A stretch of DNA of 64,000 bases, taken from the NCBI RefSeq assembly GCF_000001735.4, contig NC_003070.9, positions 27,265,971 to 27,329,970 on the forward strand, written 5' to 3'. Position numbers and translations under genes: made by a program. Below the pieces are notes generated by a model. That model searched no databases. It was not told the origin of the DNA and saw nothing but the letters and a program-made list of their open reading frames with translations. Positions 37,370 through 48,961 of the stretch are shown here, piece by piece; the stretch's first letter is position 1; every line of letters starts with the position of its first letter. Source of the DNA: Arabidopsis thaliana (Eukaryota; Streptophyta; Magnoliopsida; Brassicales; Brassicaceae).

Positions 37370-37834
37370 CACCAATCATTGCTTCTCCTTCGCCTGCACT
37401 ACATCTTCTCTCTCTTCTTCGCTCATTCTCTCTTCCTCATATATTTCCAAAACAATACCTTTCTTCTTCTCTCTTCAGAAGAAACGAGAGATTCGAGTGA
37501 TGTTTTATGAACTACTACTAGTGTTTTTTTCCGTGAAGTAAAGAGAAACGGTAACTTTTTCTATTTGTTTTCAAGAAAAGCCAAAGAAAAAAAGAATTTT
37601 TAATATACTCTGTTTTTTGCAATGATTTTGTTTTGTGAAATTTTTCTCGGAGAAGAAAGTAATTTAGAAGACGGAGAGTGGCAAAACGAAATATAAAAAA
37701 AAAAGTTTTCAATTTCTTTTAAGAAAAAAAAAGCTTTTTCCCTTCTTAAAACCCTTCCTCTGTTTCAGAAACAGAGACATAAGAAGAAAATAGATCACAA
37801 GCTAATTGCGTTCTCTTCTCTTCTTCTTCTACTG

Positions 37835-37915
37835 GTAAATTTTCTCTGCTTGATTTCTTTATAGTTCTTTTATGTCGAAGTTGGTATCGGATTGTTGATC
37901 CAATTCTTTTAACAG
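37835..37915 (+). other. Probable 5' UTR intron of the DUF1677 gene
   Basis: The donor ACTG|GTAAAT and acceptor TTTAACAG|GG enclose an 81 bp T-rich segment ending 20 bp before the ATG. The sites are good, but no coding frame tests this intron. Confidence 0.55.
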
Positions 37916-37935
37916 GGTTTTAAAATCAAGAAACC

Positions 37936-38433
37936 ATGTCTGCGAGTGTTCTAAGTGATCCAACAATGCTAATTTCAACACCGGAGGTAATACTCGTCTC
38001 TCCGGTATCGGTTACTCAAATCTCCGGAGATGAGCCAGATTCGGTGACGTGTGATTGTTGCGGATTAACCGAGGAGTGTACCCAATCGTACATAGAGATG
38101 GTCAGAGAGCGTTACATGGGGAAATGGATCTGTGGACTTTGTTCTGAAGCTGTGAAGTATGAAGTCATGAGAACGAAAAGATTGTTAACGACAGAGGAAG
38201 CTATGGCCAGACACATGAACATGTGTAATAAGTTCAAATCCTCAAGCCCACCACCGAATCCGACAGGACATTTGATCTCTGCCATGAGACAGATCTTGAG
38301 AAAAAGCTTAGATTCACCAAGAATGCTTAGATCTATGCCTAATAGTCCATCTAAAGACGACCAAGATCATCATCATGATTGTGTTTCTAATGTTTTGTCT
38401 AGGTCTGATAGCTGTTTCGCTAGTTTGACTTGA
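37936..38433 (+). CDS. DUF1677 family protein
   Basis: A single-exon frame of 165 residues with ATG in good context (accATGt). The conserved DUF1677 block spans about residues 35-95 and has paired cysteines, CDCCGLTEEC and WICGLCSEA, that could bind a metal. It is followed by a helical segment (TEEAMARHMNMC). The C-terminal half is Ser/Pro-rich, with SLDSPRMLRSMPNSP resembling phosphorylation sites. It has neither signal peptide nor membrane helix. The family is plant-specific and I know of no firm molecular function. The locus matches At1g72510. Confidence 0.88.
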   Translation: MSASVLSDPTMLISTPEVILVSPVSVTQISGDEPDSVTCDCCGLTEECTQSYIEMVRERYMGKWICGLCSEAVKYEVMRTKRLLTTEEAMARHMNMCNKFKSSSPPPNPTGHLISAMRQILRKSLDSPRMLRSMPNSPSKDDQDHHHDCVSNVLSRSDSCFASLT

Positions 38434-39883
38434 AAAAAGCTCATCGTTGAAAAAATTGTTTTAAACCGTCGGTTTAGGGACCCACTTGGATCAAATCCGG
38501 TTTTCTGATTTGAAATTTTCGTCGGTAAATCAAAAATTGGTTTCTGTATGTGTTTTTGCCGGATTTGTTGTTGTACTTTTGGAAAATTTTGGGCTAAAAG
38601 AATAATTTGGTGCTCTGTTTCTGTCTTTTATTCTTTCTCCAATTGCTAGCTAATATTCGGAATTCTGTTGCTGTGAGCTTAGTTAAACAAGAACAAAATG
38701 AAATGAAAATATGTTTATACTATTCGATTATAATTAGATAATTAAGAAGGAGATTCTTTAGAAATTTATCATATTGAAAAGACATGTATGATCAAAAACC
38801 ATGGAAGGTAGGGTCATGCTTATCTCTGTGATGATTCTCTATCACAAAATAGAAATGAAAAAGGTGCATCACATTAATTTAAATTTATTTCTTAGCTTTT
38901 AGTTATTTTTATAACTTTTCAAAATATTTATTTTAAATCAAATGACTGTAATGTAACGCATGAATCAATAAGTAACATGTACAAACGTTTTGAAAAATGT
39001 TTTCACGGTTAACAACAAAAGATTAGATGGGTTGGTTGTCCAATATTCACTAACTCTCAATAATTTATAAAAAATTGGAATCTTATTCTATTTCTAATAA
39101 AACAAAAAATTAGGAATCCTATTTGAGCATAATTGTAACTTGTATGCACTCGCAAATTGGCTAACTACATTGATTCGACATTTTTTTATAAAGATTATTG
39201 GACATTTGGACTACTTAACCAATATTTTTTGTTCCTTCAACTTGCTATGTATCTCCTTAGAATTTAATAAAAATGGAAAAAGGAGAAACTATAATAGAAG
39301 CTGAAGTGTTCAATTTAAGCTATCACATGCGAGATACATAAGTATACGCATACACAACACAAGTTTCTATTTATGTGTATTGAAAGTCTCAAATTAACAA
39401 TCAATTTAGCCAAAAAGAAAATTTAACTCGAAGTTTCATTTTCTATGAAACTTTCTTGATTAGAAATTTCAGTATGCATATGTTGTTGCATATCGAGTAC
39501 ATATGATAGGGACTTAGTGATCCACCTTTACCACTCTTTCGCCTACTTTCAAATCGTGTAGATGTGTTGTTGTACAATTGTATTAGGAGTTGTTGCTTCA
39601 GTTAGGGTTTTCTGCTTAATTGCGTTTTGTTACAGTTTTTGGAACTTATAGACATGGTTTTCACTTATCATAATTAATTGTAACTTTATATTATTCTGGT
39701 ATGTGTGTTTGATGTAACTTGGAGCTAGTACCTAGGAGGATTAAGAGCTGAGTGCACAAGTGTATAAACAAAGTGATTCAGTCGTTGGAATAGGTATGCC
39801 AAATGTTAAAGATGAGCACATAGGTTAATCTGATAGAGAGGGCAAAATTTAGGATCAATAATAAAGAAGAGAGGCCAAGGACA

Positions 39884-39997
39884 CTAGGAAATGAGCTTGA
39901 GCTCAGCAAGCTCTTTCATGGATGCCATCTTTGGTGGCAAAGCAACAGGGATCATATCAAGACGGTTTACAAGGATCGTTGGCTTATCAAACTCTTT
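39884..39997 (-). pseudogene. Possible 3'-end gene fragment (unidentified)
   Basis: On the minus strand, an open stretch of about 37 codons ending in TAG (39884) contains EFDKPTILVNRLDMIPVALP and then a helical KELAELKLIS tail. Codon use and GC content are more gene-like than the flanks, and an in-frame TGA lies just upstream. The plus strand is also open across it (ATG at 39891), so strand is uncertain. I do not recognise the parent gene. It may be chance. Confidence 0.25.
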
Positions 39998-42510
39998 TCT
40001 AAATCAAGCCAAACCAAGAATTTACCAAATTTGACATTCTTTAATAATTTCTTTTAATTTTTAACTGATTGATTCTATTAAATTTTCACATTAGTAATTA
40101 TAATAGATATTAAGTATTTTTGTAATTTTAGGCCATTACAACGCATACTTTGCAGTTTGCAAATAATTTGACTTACTAAACGTTCTTCAAATTTGATTTA
40201 GCCAGTTGCATACATACTTTGCTATTTCTTTCCTATTTTAAATTGTGATAGAAAAATATTGAAAACGTCCCATGGGCTCTGGACTTATATCATACATTCA
40301 TAGTCTAAATTTTTTAAGACACAAACAAAGCCCAAGGGCCCGAACATAATACACAGTAAACAACACTATACACAGTACAACGTTCACGAATCAAATTTGT
40401 GCTTACAATCATATTTACATCATATATCATTATCAACATCAAAAGTACTTGCTTTTTTTGTGTTTTAAATTAATTTGAAAGTAGTACAACATCAAAATTG
40501 AATACCAATGGTCTTTGCCGTTGAAAATTTTAGGTGTATGAACTTCATACTATGAAGAGTTCAAATGAAAATTTATTCAAACGTGTCTTGATATAGTATT
40601 CAAAAAATCAAAGGTAACCGGTACGTTGAGTTTGACAACGTACGTATTGTAACCAATAAAAATATTGGTATACAGCTTTTTTGTGTGGTCAACTTACATT
40701 TTTCATATTTTTGTATATGTTTGACTTTGTGGCTATTTGCGAGTTGTAATTTCGCTGAAGTCAAATCGACTGAGTAGCATGGCGTTTGTTCATGAAGCCG
40801 GAGACAAAACCCTGAGACTTAACCAATATAATACGACCATGCTCCCGCTACATCTAACAAAACAACTGGTCAATATAATTATAGAAATAAAAAAATTAAT
40901 AACTAGTAATTAAAAGTCTAAAAACTTTAACGAATTTCATAAAGTAGGAATAACATAAAGCGACTAATCGGCCTAACCGAAGAGGCGGCGGGTGAGCATG
41001 CAACTTGTTGTACCAAAATGGTGGCTCTAACGACTTAGGGATACTCGTTCTTGCTTGGAAGCTCTACAAAGAAAAAATTATGCCTTCTCAAAAGTGTGAA
41101 GATTGATTAAACCTTTAATTTGTGAATTAAGTTATGCATAGATACAGAACATTGCATATTTGATTTGCATACTTGATATGGAAGAATTTCTTACAAGAAT
41201 CAGATACCTTGATAACTTTTAAAATAAGACGAAATATTAATCAGAGAAAAAACGAGATATATATGAAAACAAACTGAAAGGTTTTTGGACATTTGAAACG
41301 TCATCTTGTATGCATGAATGTATATCATCTTAGTTTTATGATTTATGACGATGGGTACATCACGAATATAACTTTGGGTTCTGATTAGTGTTTGCATTAT
41401 ATAACATCTTAATACAATTTTTTTGTTTTAAACTTGAAAGGGATAATATATTAAATAAAAGGGGATCTAGATATTATTGATTCGGAGAAAATTATAAAGT
41501 AAAATGGATTAATAACACAATTTACAAAAACATTAATTGTATATACTTAACCAAACGGTAAATCTACCGTATAATTGATCTGATTGATGATATCATCTCA
41601 TAAATCAACCCACATGTTATGTGTAAATATAACTTATTGATTTCTACAAGAAAAAAAAAACAATAATCGATTTCGAAACAAGCTTTTTCTTATGAAAAAA
41701 TTCATGTGATTTAACTGATTATACTGATAGCACTATCCGACATGATCATCTTTCTTTGACGATCACAAGATATAATCACCATTTCCGGTTACTTTTAAAA
41801 TTATTTTAAAGTTTTATTCGTAGATATCAAATGGACTGTTTTATTAAACTATCACACAAACCGATCTTCAATATCCGATGTTCGAATTATAGATTTACTT
41901 CACTTGTGGTGTTTTTTTTATATATATTATAAAGTAAAAGGCAATGTCAACTTTATTAGACGATAACGGGATATGATCACCATTTCCGGAAAGATCAGGG
42001 GTAATATTTGTCATTCAACAATCAAACGAGAATCCGCGAGTCCATTATTTAACACTTTCTCGTTTGCTTCCTTAACGTTTTTAGACGCGTTCGTGTCTGA
42101 CTCGGAACTCAGTTTGACTCAAACTAGAAGATTTTTTTTTCTTTTTTTTCGTAAAGACCTTTTTTTATTTTATTTTGGTTTGAAAAAAACTCTAAATCTT
42201 TTGCTAAAGCAAAATATATGGTGATGCAAGTCTTTCTTTTTTAGAAGGTAGCAATATTTCTTTTGTTTTGAGTAAAAGTGTTGGAAAGTTACCTTACGTA
42301 GTTACGTTGAACATTAAAGTGTCCGTATTATTCAGAAAATCTAACAACAAGTTTTGAAAAATTCGCGTTTTAATTTTTTTGTTAGCAAAGTTATAAAAAT
42401 ATGATTGACGAAAGAAAAACAAGTAACAACGAATATTCCAATTAAAAAAACGTGTGGACGGCGAAAAGCTCTCTTTCGGTCTTCCCTTTTGCTCTCTCTT
42501 TCTCAAGGCA

Positions 42511-42518
42511 TATAAATA
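42511..42518 (+). promoter_or_regulatory. LOX4 TATA box
   Basis: TATAAATA lies 130 bp before the LOX4 ATG, after a CT-rich run. A TTGACT W-box core lies upstream near 42113. Spacing supports a focused promoter, as expected for a strongly inducible gene. Confidence 0.65.
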
Positions 42519-42640
42519 GCTGTCACCTGCCGATTATTATTTGTAATCAGAACGCAACCAAATAAAGAAAGCTCTCAAACTCAGTCTTGAAGCTTCAACT
42601 TTATATCTACCATATCATCAACTAACTAATTCTTTTTAAA

Positions 42641-45600
42641 ATGGCTTTAGCTAATGAGATAATGGGTTCTCGTCTAATCTTCGAGAGATCATCATCACTT
42701 GCGTCTCCGTTTCATTCGCGTTTCTCCATCAAGAAGAAGACACAGAGAACACAGTTCTCCATCAACCCTTTTGATCCGAGACCTATGAGAGCCGTTAACT
42801 CAAGCGGCGTTGTAGCGGCCATCAGCGAGGATTTGGTTAAAACGCTGCGTATTAGCACTGTCGGTAGAAAACAAGAGAAGGAGGAAGAAGAGGAGAAGTC
42901 GGTGAAGTTTAAGGTGAGAGCAGTTGCGACGGTGAGGAACAAAAACAAAGAGGATTTTAAAGAAACTTTGGTTAAGCATTTGGATGCTTTTACTGATAAA
43001 ATTGGTAGAAACGTTGTCTTGGAGCTTATGAGTACCCAAGTTGATCCAAGTAAGTCATTACTAATTTTCACTGTGGGTATTTTTAAGTCGTCTAATTTAA
43101 CATGGGTTTGGGTCAAAGTTTTTTTATTTTTTTAACTTGGACTAATTTACCCAAATTTTTTGTCAAACTTTTTGTAACAGAAACGAATGAGCCAAAGAAG
43201 AGTAAAGCGGCAGTTTTGAAAGATTGGTCAAAGAAATCAAATTCAAAGGCGGAAAGAGTCCATTACACGGCCGAGTTCACGGTGGATTCAGCCTTTGGTT
43301 CTCCGGGAGCCATCACCGTGACCAACAAACACCAAAAAGAGTTCTTTCTTGAGAGCATCACCATCGAGGGTTTCGCATGTGGCCCTGTTCACTTCCCCTG
43401 CAACTCTTGGGTCCAATCTCAAAAAGACCATCCATCCAAACGAATTCTCTTCACTAATCAGGTAATTAATTAAATCTTGACTAAAGCATAAGCAAAATCA
43501 CATTTAATGTGAATTTGTGAATATCATATAGTCATGTCATGGTGGGTCCAAATATCCAAGACTGGTCTTAATTAACAAATGTGACGTCCAACTACATATC
43601 TTGGATTGAAAAATTAACTGTTGTTGAAAATTTTCTTCCGCAGCCTTACTTGCCGAGCGAGACACCGTCCGGTCTAAGAACATTAAGGGAGAAAGAATTG
43701 GAGAATCTAAGAGGAAATGGTAAAGGAGAAAGAAAATTATCAGACAGAATCTACGATTATGATGTGTACAACGACATAGGAAATCCGGACATATCACGTG
43801 AACTAGCCCGTCCCACACTTGGTGGCCGTGAATTTCCTTACCCTAGACGCTGTCGAACCGGCCGGTCTTCAACCGACACCGATATGATGTCTGAGAGGCG
43901 GGTGGAGAAACCATTACCGATGTATGTGCCAAGAGATGAGCAGTTCGAGGAGTCTAAGCAGAACACTTTTGCTGCATGTAGACTTAAGGCGGTTTTACAT
44001 AACCTTATACCTTCACTAAAAGCTAGCATTTTGGCTGAGGACTTCGCTAACTTTGGTGAGATCGATAGTCTTTACAAAGAAGGCTTGCTTCTCAAGTTAG
44101 GGTTTCAAGATGATATGTTCAAGAAATTCCCTTTACCGAAGATCGTCACTACCCTCCAAAAATCAAGCGAGGGCTTGCTTAGATACGACACTCCTAAAAT
44201 AGTTTCAAGTAAGTACATTAATTATTTCTTACAGCTTTTAATCTTTTGACAGCTATTACAACATTTAATTATGTCACTAATTCGTTTATCTGAAAAATAT
44301 TTCGAAAGATTAACACATGTGCCATCACATGCCCGTTTATGGACCAATCCTTAAAAAGGAATCCTAATGATTCTCATTACCTTTATTTTATGGTTTGCTA
44401 TAGTTCTATCACTTCCGTGTGTATTTGGAACCAACAGTGAAAGTTCCCTTTAGATTCCCTTCAACAAGGAAATATGATTCACGTGCTCTATTCATTTGTT
44501 TATTTGTTGTTTCCACTAAAAGATAAATTTTGCTATAGTGGTGGACTGGTGGTGGTAGTTGTAAGAGATTGCTTTTATATAATTAAAAGCGTGGTTCTGT
44601 TTTATATTACTAGCTCTTTAAACTGCTTACTTATAGGTCTTGTTATTATATAGTTTAACTTGTCTAATGAATCTTTTTTACTTTAATGTAGAGGATAAAT
44701 ATGCATGGCTTCGAGATGACGAGTTCGCACGCCAAGCCATAGCTGGGATCAACCCGGTCAACATAGAACGAGTCACGTCTTATCCACCGGTCAGCAATCT
44801 TGACCCTGAAATCTACGGACCAGGTCTTCACTCCGCTCTCACGGAAGACCACATCATCGGTCAACTTGATGGCTTAACCGTACAACAAGTATGAATATAC
44901 ATCATCTCATTAACTTACACAAAGACAAAAAAATTTTGAGTAATATTATTAATTTGTTTATCTTTTGATTGAATTTTCAGGCGTTAGAGACGAACCGTTT
45001 GTTTATGGTGGACTACCATGACATATACTTACCGTTTCTAGATAGAATCAACGCGCTTGATGGACGCAAGGCTTACGCGACTCGAACCATATTGTTCTTG
45101 ACCCGACTCGGTACACTCAAGCCTATCGCCATCGAGCTAAGCCTCCCTTCTCAATCAAGCTCAAACCAAAAGTCCAAGCGCGTGGTCACACCTCCAGTAG
45201 ACGCAACCTCCAACTGGATGTGGCAGCTAGCCAAGGCCCACGTTGGGTCCAATGACGCTGGTGTCCACCAGCTTGTGAATCATTGGTTACGTACTCATGC
45301 GTGTTTGGAACCGTTTATATTAGCTGCTCATAGACAATTAAGCGCAATGCATCCGATATTCAAATTATTAGACCCTCACATGAGGTACACTTTGGAGATC
45401 AATGCCGTGGCACGACAGACTTTGATTAGTGCGGACGGTGTGATCGAGTCGTGCTTCACTGCTGGTCAATACGGTCTAGAGATTAGTTCCGCTGCGTATA
45501 AGAACAAATGGCGGTTTGATATGGAAGGTCTCCCTGCTGATCTCATCCGAAGGTAATGTCTCTGTACATTATTAAATTTAGAAACTTAAGTATTAAACTA

Positions 45601-46619
45601 AATCTGATGCATAAAACTTAAAAAGTGTTAGAAACATTTCTGATTTATTAGAATTACATGAAATCTAGCTCCAACAGTTTCTAATGGTTTCAATCATACT
45701 CATGTGATAAATAATGTAGTGGGCATAGTAATAGATTGTTGTAGTGACTAGTGAGATAGATATTTTGTTGTCTGGTTAAATTTGGATTTTTTTTTCTTCT
45801 TCTTTTCATATACAATTTGAATCTAACAATTTTTTTTGTTAAATTTTTTATTTCATTTTTAGGGGGATGGCTGTTCCAGACCCAACACAACCACATGGGC
45901 TTAAATTACTTGTTGAAGACTACCCATACGCCAACGACGGTCTCTTATTATGGTCCGCAATCCAAACTTGGGTCCGAACCTACGTGGAACGTTATTACGC
46001 AAACTCGAACCTAATCCAAACCGATACTGAGCTCCAAGCCTGGTACTCTGAGTCAATCAACGTAGGTCACGCTGATCACCGCGACGCCGAGTGGTGGCCG
46101 AAGCTTTCCACCGTCGAAGATCTCGTCTCCGTCATCACCACCATCATCTGGCTCGCCTCGGCACAACACGCGGCACTCAACTTCGGACAATATCCTTACG
46201 GTGGCTACGTCCCGAACCGACCACCGCTAATGCGGCGGTTGATTCCCGACGAGTCAGATCCCGAGTTCACGAGTTTTATCGAAGATCCTCAAAAGTATTT
46301 TTTCTCGTCGATGCCGAGTTTATTGCAAACGACGAAGTTTATGGCGGTGGTTGATACATTGTCGACACATTCGCCGGATGAGGAGTATATCGGAGAGAGA
46401 CAACAACCGTCGATATGGACTGGAGATGCTGAGATCGTAGATGCGTTTTATGGATTCTCGGCGGAAATCGGACGGATAGAGAAGGAGATTGACAAGAGGA
46501 ATCGTGATCCTAGCCGTAGGAATCGCTGTGGCGCGGGAGTGTTACCGTATGAGTTGATGGCTCCGAGTTCTGAACCGGGTGTTACGTGTAGAGGAGTGCC
46601 TAATAGTGTATCTATTTAG
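42641..46619 (+). CDS. LOX4: LOX4, chloroplast 13-lipoxygenase
   Basis: It oxygenates alpha-linolenic acid at C13 in chloroplasts, the first committed step of jasmonate synthesis. LOX3 and LOX4 act together in wound responses and male fertility. Six exons (42641-43049, 43181-43461, 43644-44208, 44692-44888, 44981-45552 and 45863-46619) total 2781 nt, giving 926 residues. A Ser/Arg-rich transit peptide (about 1-60) precedes the PLAT domain (about 85-225) and the catalytic domain. Iron ligands by homology are His585 and His590 ([11 protein letters not shown]), His777 and Asn781 ([10 protein letters not shown]) and the C-terminal Ile926 (RGVPNSVSI). All are present, so the enzyme should be active. 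JAZ6, a repressor of the same hormone pathway, lies about 32 kb to the left. The LOX4 name rests on gene order and exact length. Confidence 0.95.
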
Positions 46620-47028
46620 AATTATTCAATTTTTCAAAGTATAGAGAATTTTATAAGTATATAATTAGATTTTGACGCAGTATGGTTTATTTGCCGATAT
46701 TGTAAAATTCTTACAAGGATTTTATTATGTTGATTTATTAAAATGTAGGCGACACAAATAATTAAAAATCAAGGCTTTAAATAATTAAAATTCTTAATGG
46801 TCGTTTACCATCAATCAAATTAAAATCAAAACCAAAGTGATCATCAACACAAACAGTGTCGTTATTTGGCATCGGCTCGTATCAAACCGTAAAAAATCGG
46901 ACCAAAACCAAACCAAACCAAAAATCGGTTTAAATAGTCTTCAAAATAAAACGAAAACCTCTAGCTTCTTCGGAGGCTCTGACGTTTATTGAAGTTTCAT
47001 CGCCTTTAATGTTGGACCATCATTATCA
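46620..47028. other. LOX4 3' end and MORF7 promoter
   Basis: This short spacer between two rightward genes has an ACCAAA-type degenerate repeat (about 46895-46925). No gene is present. Confidence 0.65.
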
Positions 47029-47967
47029 ATGGCGAGGATCATCAGAAGACCGTTAAATTTGACGGCGGCCGTCCGGTTCCGACTTTCTCCGTTGTCTCCA
47101 TTCTCCGGTAACTCTGGTTCTATTAACTCGGAAACGACTAGTTGGTCTGAGTTAATTCGAGTACCGAGTTTAGTCGAGGGATGCGATTACAAGCACTGGC
47201 TGGTTCTCATGAAGCCTCCCAATGGATACCCAACTCGAAATCACATTGTCCAAAGCTTTGTCGAAACCCTAGCCATGGCTCTAGGGAGGTAACACTGATC
47301 ACACTCGAAAAGTCCAGTTTTTAATTTAAAAATCGAAGCTTTTTGGTATATGATTGAGGTTGCTTTGTTGTTTGCAGCGAAGAAGAAGCTAAGAGATCGA
47401 TATACTCTGTATCTACAAAGTACTACTATGCATTTGGCTGCAGGATTCATGAACCTTTGACTTACAAGATTAGATGTAAGAACATTTTGATCTCGTCTTC
47501 TTTCTTTGGAGTTTTGGTTCACTTGTTCATAGTTTCGTGGCAAATGTTGAAACTTTGGCTTGTATTCGATTGCAGCTCTGCCTGATGTTAAATGGGTTTT
47601 ACCAGATTCGTTTATAGTGGATGGTGACAATAGATACGGAGGTTTGTTTTGCTCTTTCTTGTGAAAAACTCGTATGTTGCAACCATTATATCTCAAAATT
47701 TTAGGATTATGTGCTTATTCTCATTTTGTTGGGTTTCTTTGGTGGACTAGAGGAGTTGTAGCTCTTAAATTTAGTACCTGTAGATCTTTCTTTTTTCTTA
47801 AAACATTCATAGTTTTTTTTGCAGGAGAGCCGTTTGTCGATGGAGAAGTTGTTCCGTATGATGAGAAGTATCATGCGGACTGGCTACGAGATCAAACTGA
47901 TGAGGATGCTAAAAGCGGAGTAGTCAAAAAGAAGCATAGGAGGAAAAGAAAGAAGAAGTTGATTTAA
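47029..47967 (+). CDS. MORF7: MORF/RIP family organelle RNA-editing factor (MORF7)
   Basis: MORF proteins bind PPR editing factors and are required for C-to-U RNA editing in mitochondria and plastids. Four exons (47029-47288, 47378-47475, 47576-47641 and 47825-47967) total 567 nt, giving 188 residues. The N-terminus is Arg-rich and lacks acidic residues, as in a mitochondrial presequence (MARIIRRPLNLTAAVRFR). The MORF domain (about 55-150) has the typical HWLVLMKPPNGYPTR, YYAFGCRIHEPLTYKI and LPDVKWVLPDSFI blocks. The end is a strongly basic tail (KKKHRRKRKKK) instead of the Gly/Gln-rich extensions of larger MORFs. The MORF7 name comes from gene order and length. Confidence 0.92.
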
Positions 47968-48961
47968 TTGGAGATATTTTGGTATTTGGAAGTCTTCTTG
48001 CTTCAGTGTGGCATTCAAGCCTTGAAGATTTTCTGGAATGTCTTTTAGTGTTACTAATATAAGCTGTTAATAAGAATCTTAGGTGTAATGGTAGAGAATT
48101 TTTTTTTTACTCAATCAATCAATCAATCCGAGATACTGAGTAGATTCCACATCATTGTCTACCTATTGAACTTAGAAGCTAACAGGAATGTGTCTAGATT
48201 AAGTGATGATGTAAGCCAGTGCCAGTAGTAGATGTAGATCTGTAATGTTTTACTGATCTCATCAAAATTGGATAATCACTTTGGTTCATCAAAGTTCTCT
48301 CAATTGCTTCAGTTTTCATTAGTGACGTAATCTGTTAGGTATTGAAGTCTCCATTGAAAAAGACTGATCCACCAAATGGCTGCTTCTTATTGTTCGTTTG
48401 TCAATCAGGCCATATAGAAATTCGAGGAGACGAAAGCAACCACAGAAGAGTTTTCCTACACGTCTTTTTGAGTGGGGTTTGGTAAGATTGAGAAGTCTTT
48501 TTTCTTCATCACCAAGGTATGTAATCTAATCTTTGGCTTCATGTGAAACTGTTTTGTCTGAAATTGAAACATGCTTGCGTATGTACCCAGATACTTAAAC
48601 ATTGACTAGGAATAACATGCTTACCACTGAAATTCTTAGTTGGTGAACTACAGTCAATTTAGGATTTGCTGTGGAATCTTTGTGGTGAAAAAAATCCAAG
48701 TAATACTGTCCCTTTTGAACACGCATACAATTCAGACTTATACATCTGTGGTTACAAAATTGAAAATTGATTGCTAAATATCTATGTAGCTCACTTTTTA
48801 AGCTACGTTTCTATCACAACATGTGCAGAATTTTATGAAACCTTATGGTATCTTCATTTCTCTAACACAACTTCTTCGTATATTCCCTGTATACTAACGT
48901 ATCCTAATATCTATACTATACCTGTATAAAAATTAAATAATTTTGCTTTTTGTGCATCAAT
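47968..48961. other. Convergent 3' flanks of MORF7 and the RLCK gene
   Basis: This spacer carries an AATC tetranucleotide run (about 48111-48127). A TGATGAT...CTGA pair (48204-48255) looks like snoRNA boxes but lacks a closing stem. No gene is called. Confidence 0.6.

Larger units (their letters stand above)
32587..37935. other. Long divergent intergenic region, vWA gene to DUF1677 gene
   Basis: This 5.3 kb region is strongly AT-rich. It contains two A-tailed inserts between 16 bp repeats (33210-33267 and 35546-35601). The DUF1677 TATA box lies at 37363-37369, followed by a CT-rich leader and a 5' UTR intron. The largest open frame (33077-33574 plus) is low-complexity Phe/Leu from T-tracts and is not taken as a gene. 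Confidence 0.65.
38434..42640. other. Intergenic between the DUF1677 gene and LOX4
   Basis: This 4.2 kb region holds the DUF1677 3' end and the LOX4 promoter. A short GC-richer island at about 39880-40000 could be a gene fragment. A perfect 8 bp hairpin (40621-40643) and a good TATA box (42511-42518) are also present. No complete gene is visible. Confidence 0.6.

Noticed and set aside
43537..43818. Minus-strand frame opposite LOX4 (and others at 43838, 44664 and 42712)
   Set aside because: Antisense of LOX4 coding exons; the sense frame has all lipoxygenase motifs.
48204..48255. C/D snoRNA-like TGATGAT...CTGA pair
   Set aside because: No terminal stem brings the boxes together, and I could not identify a guide match to rRNA.
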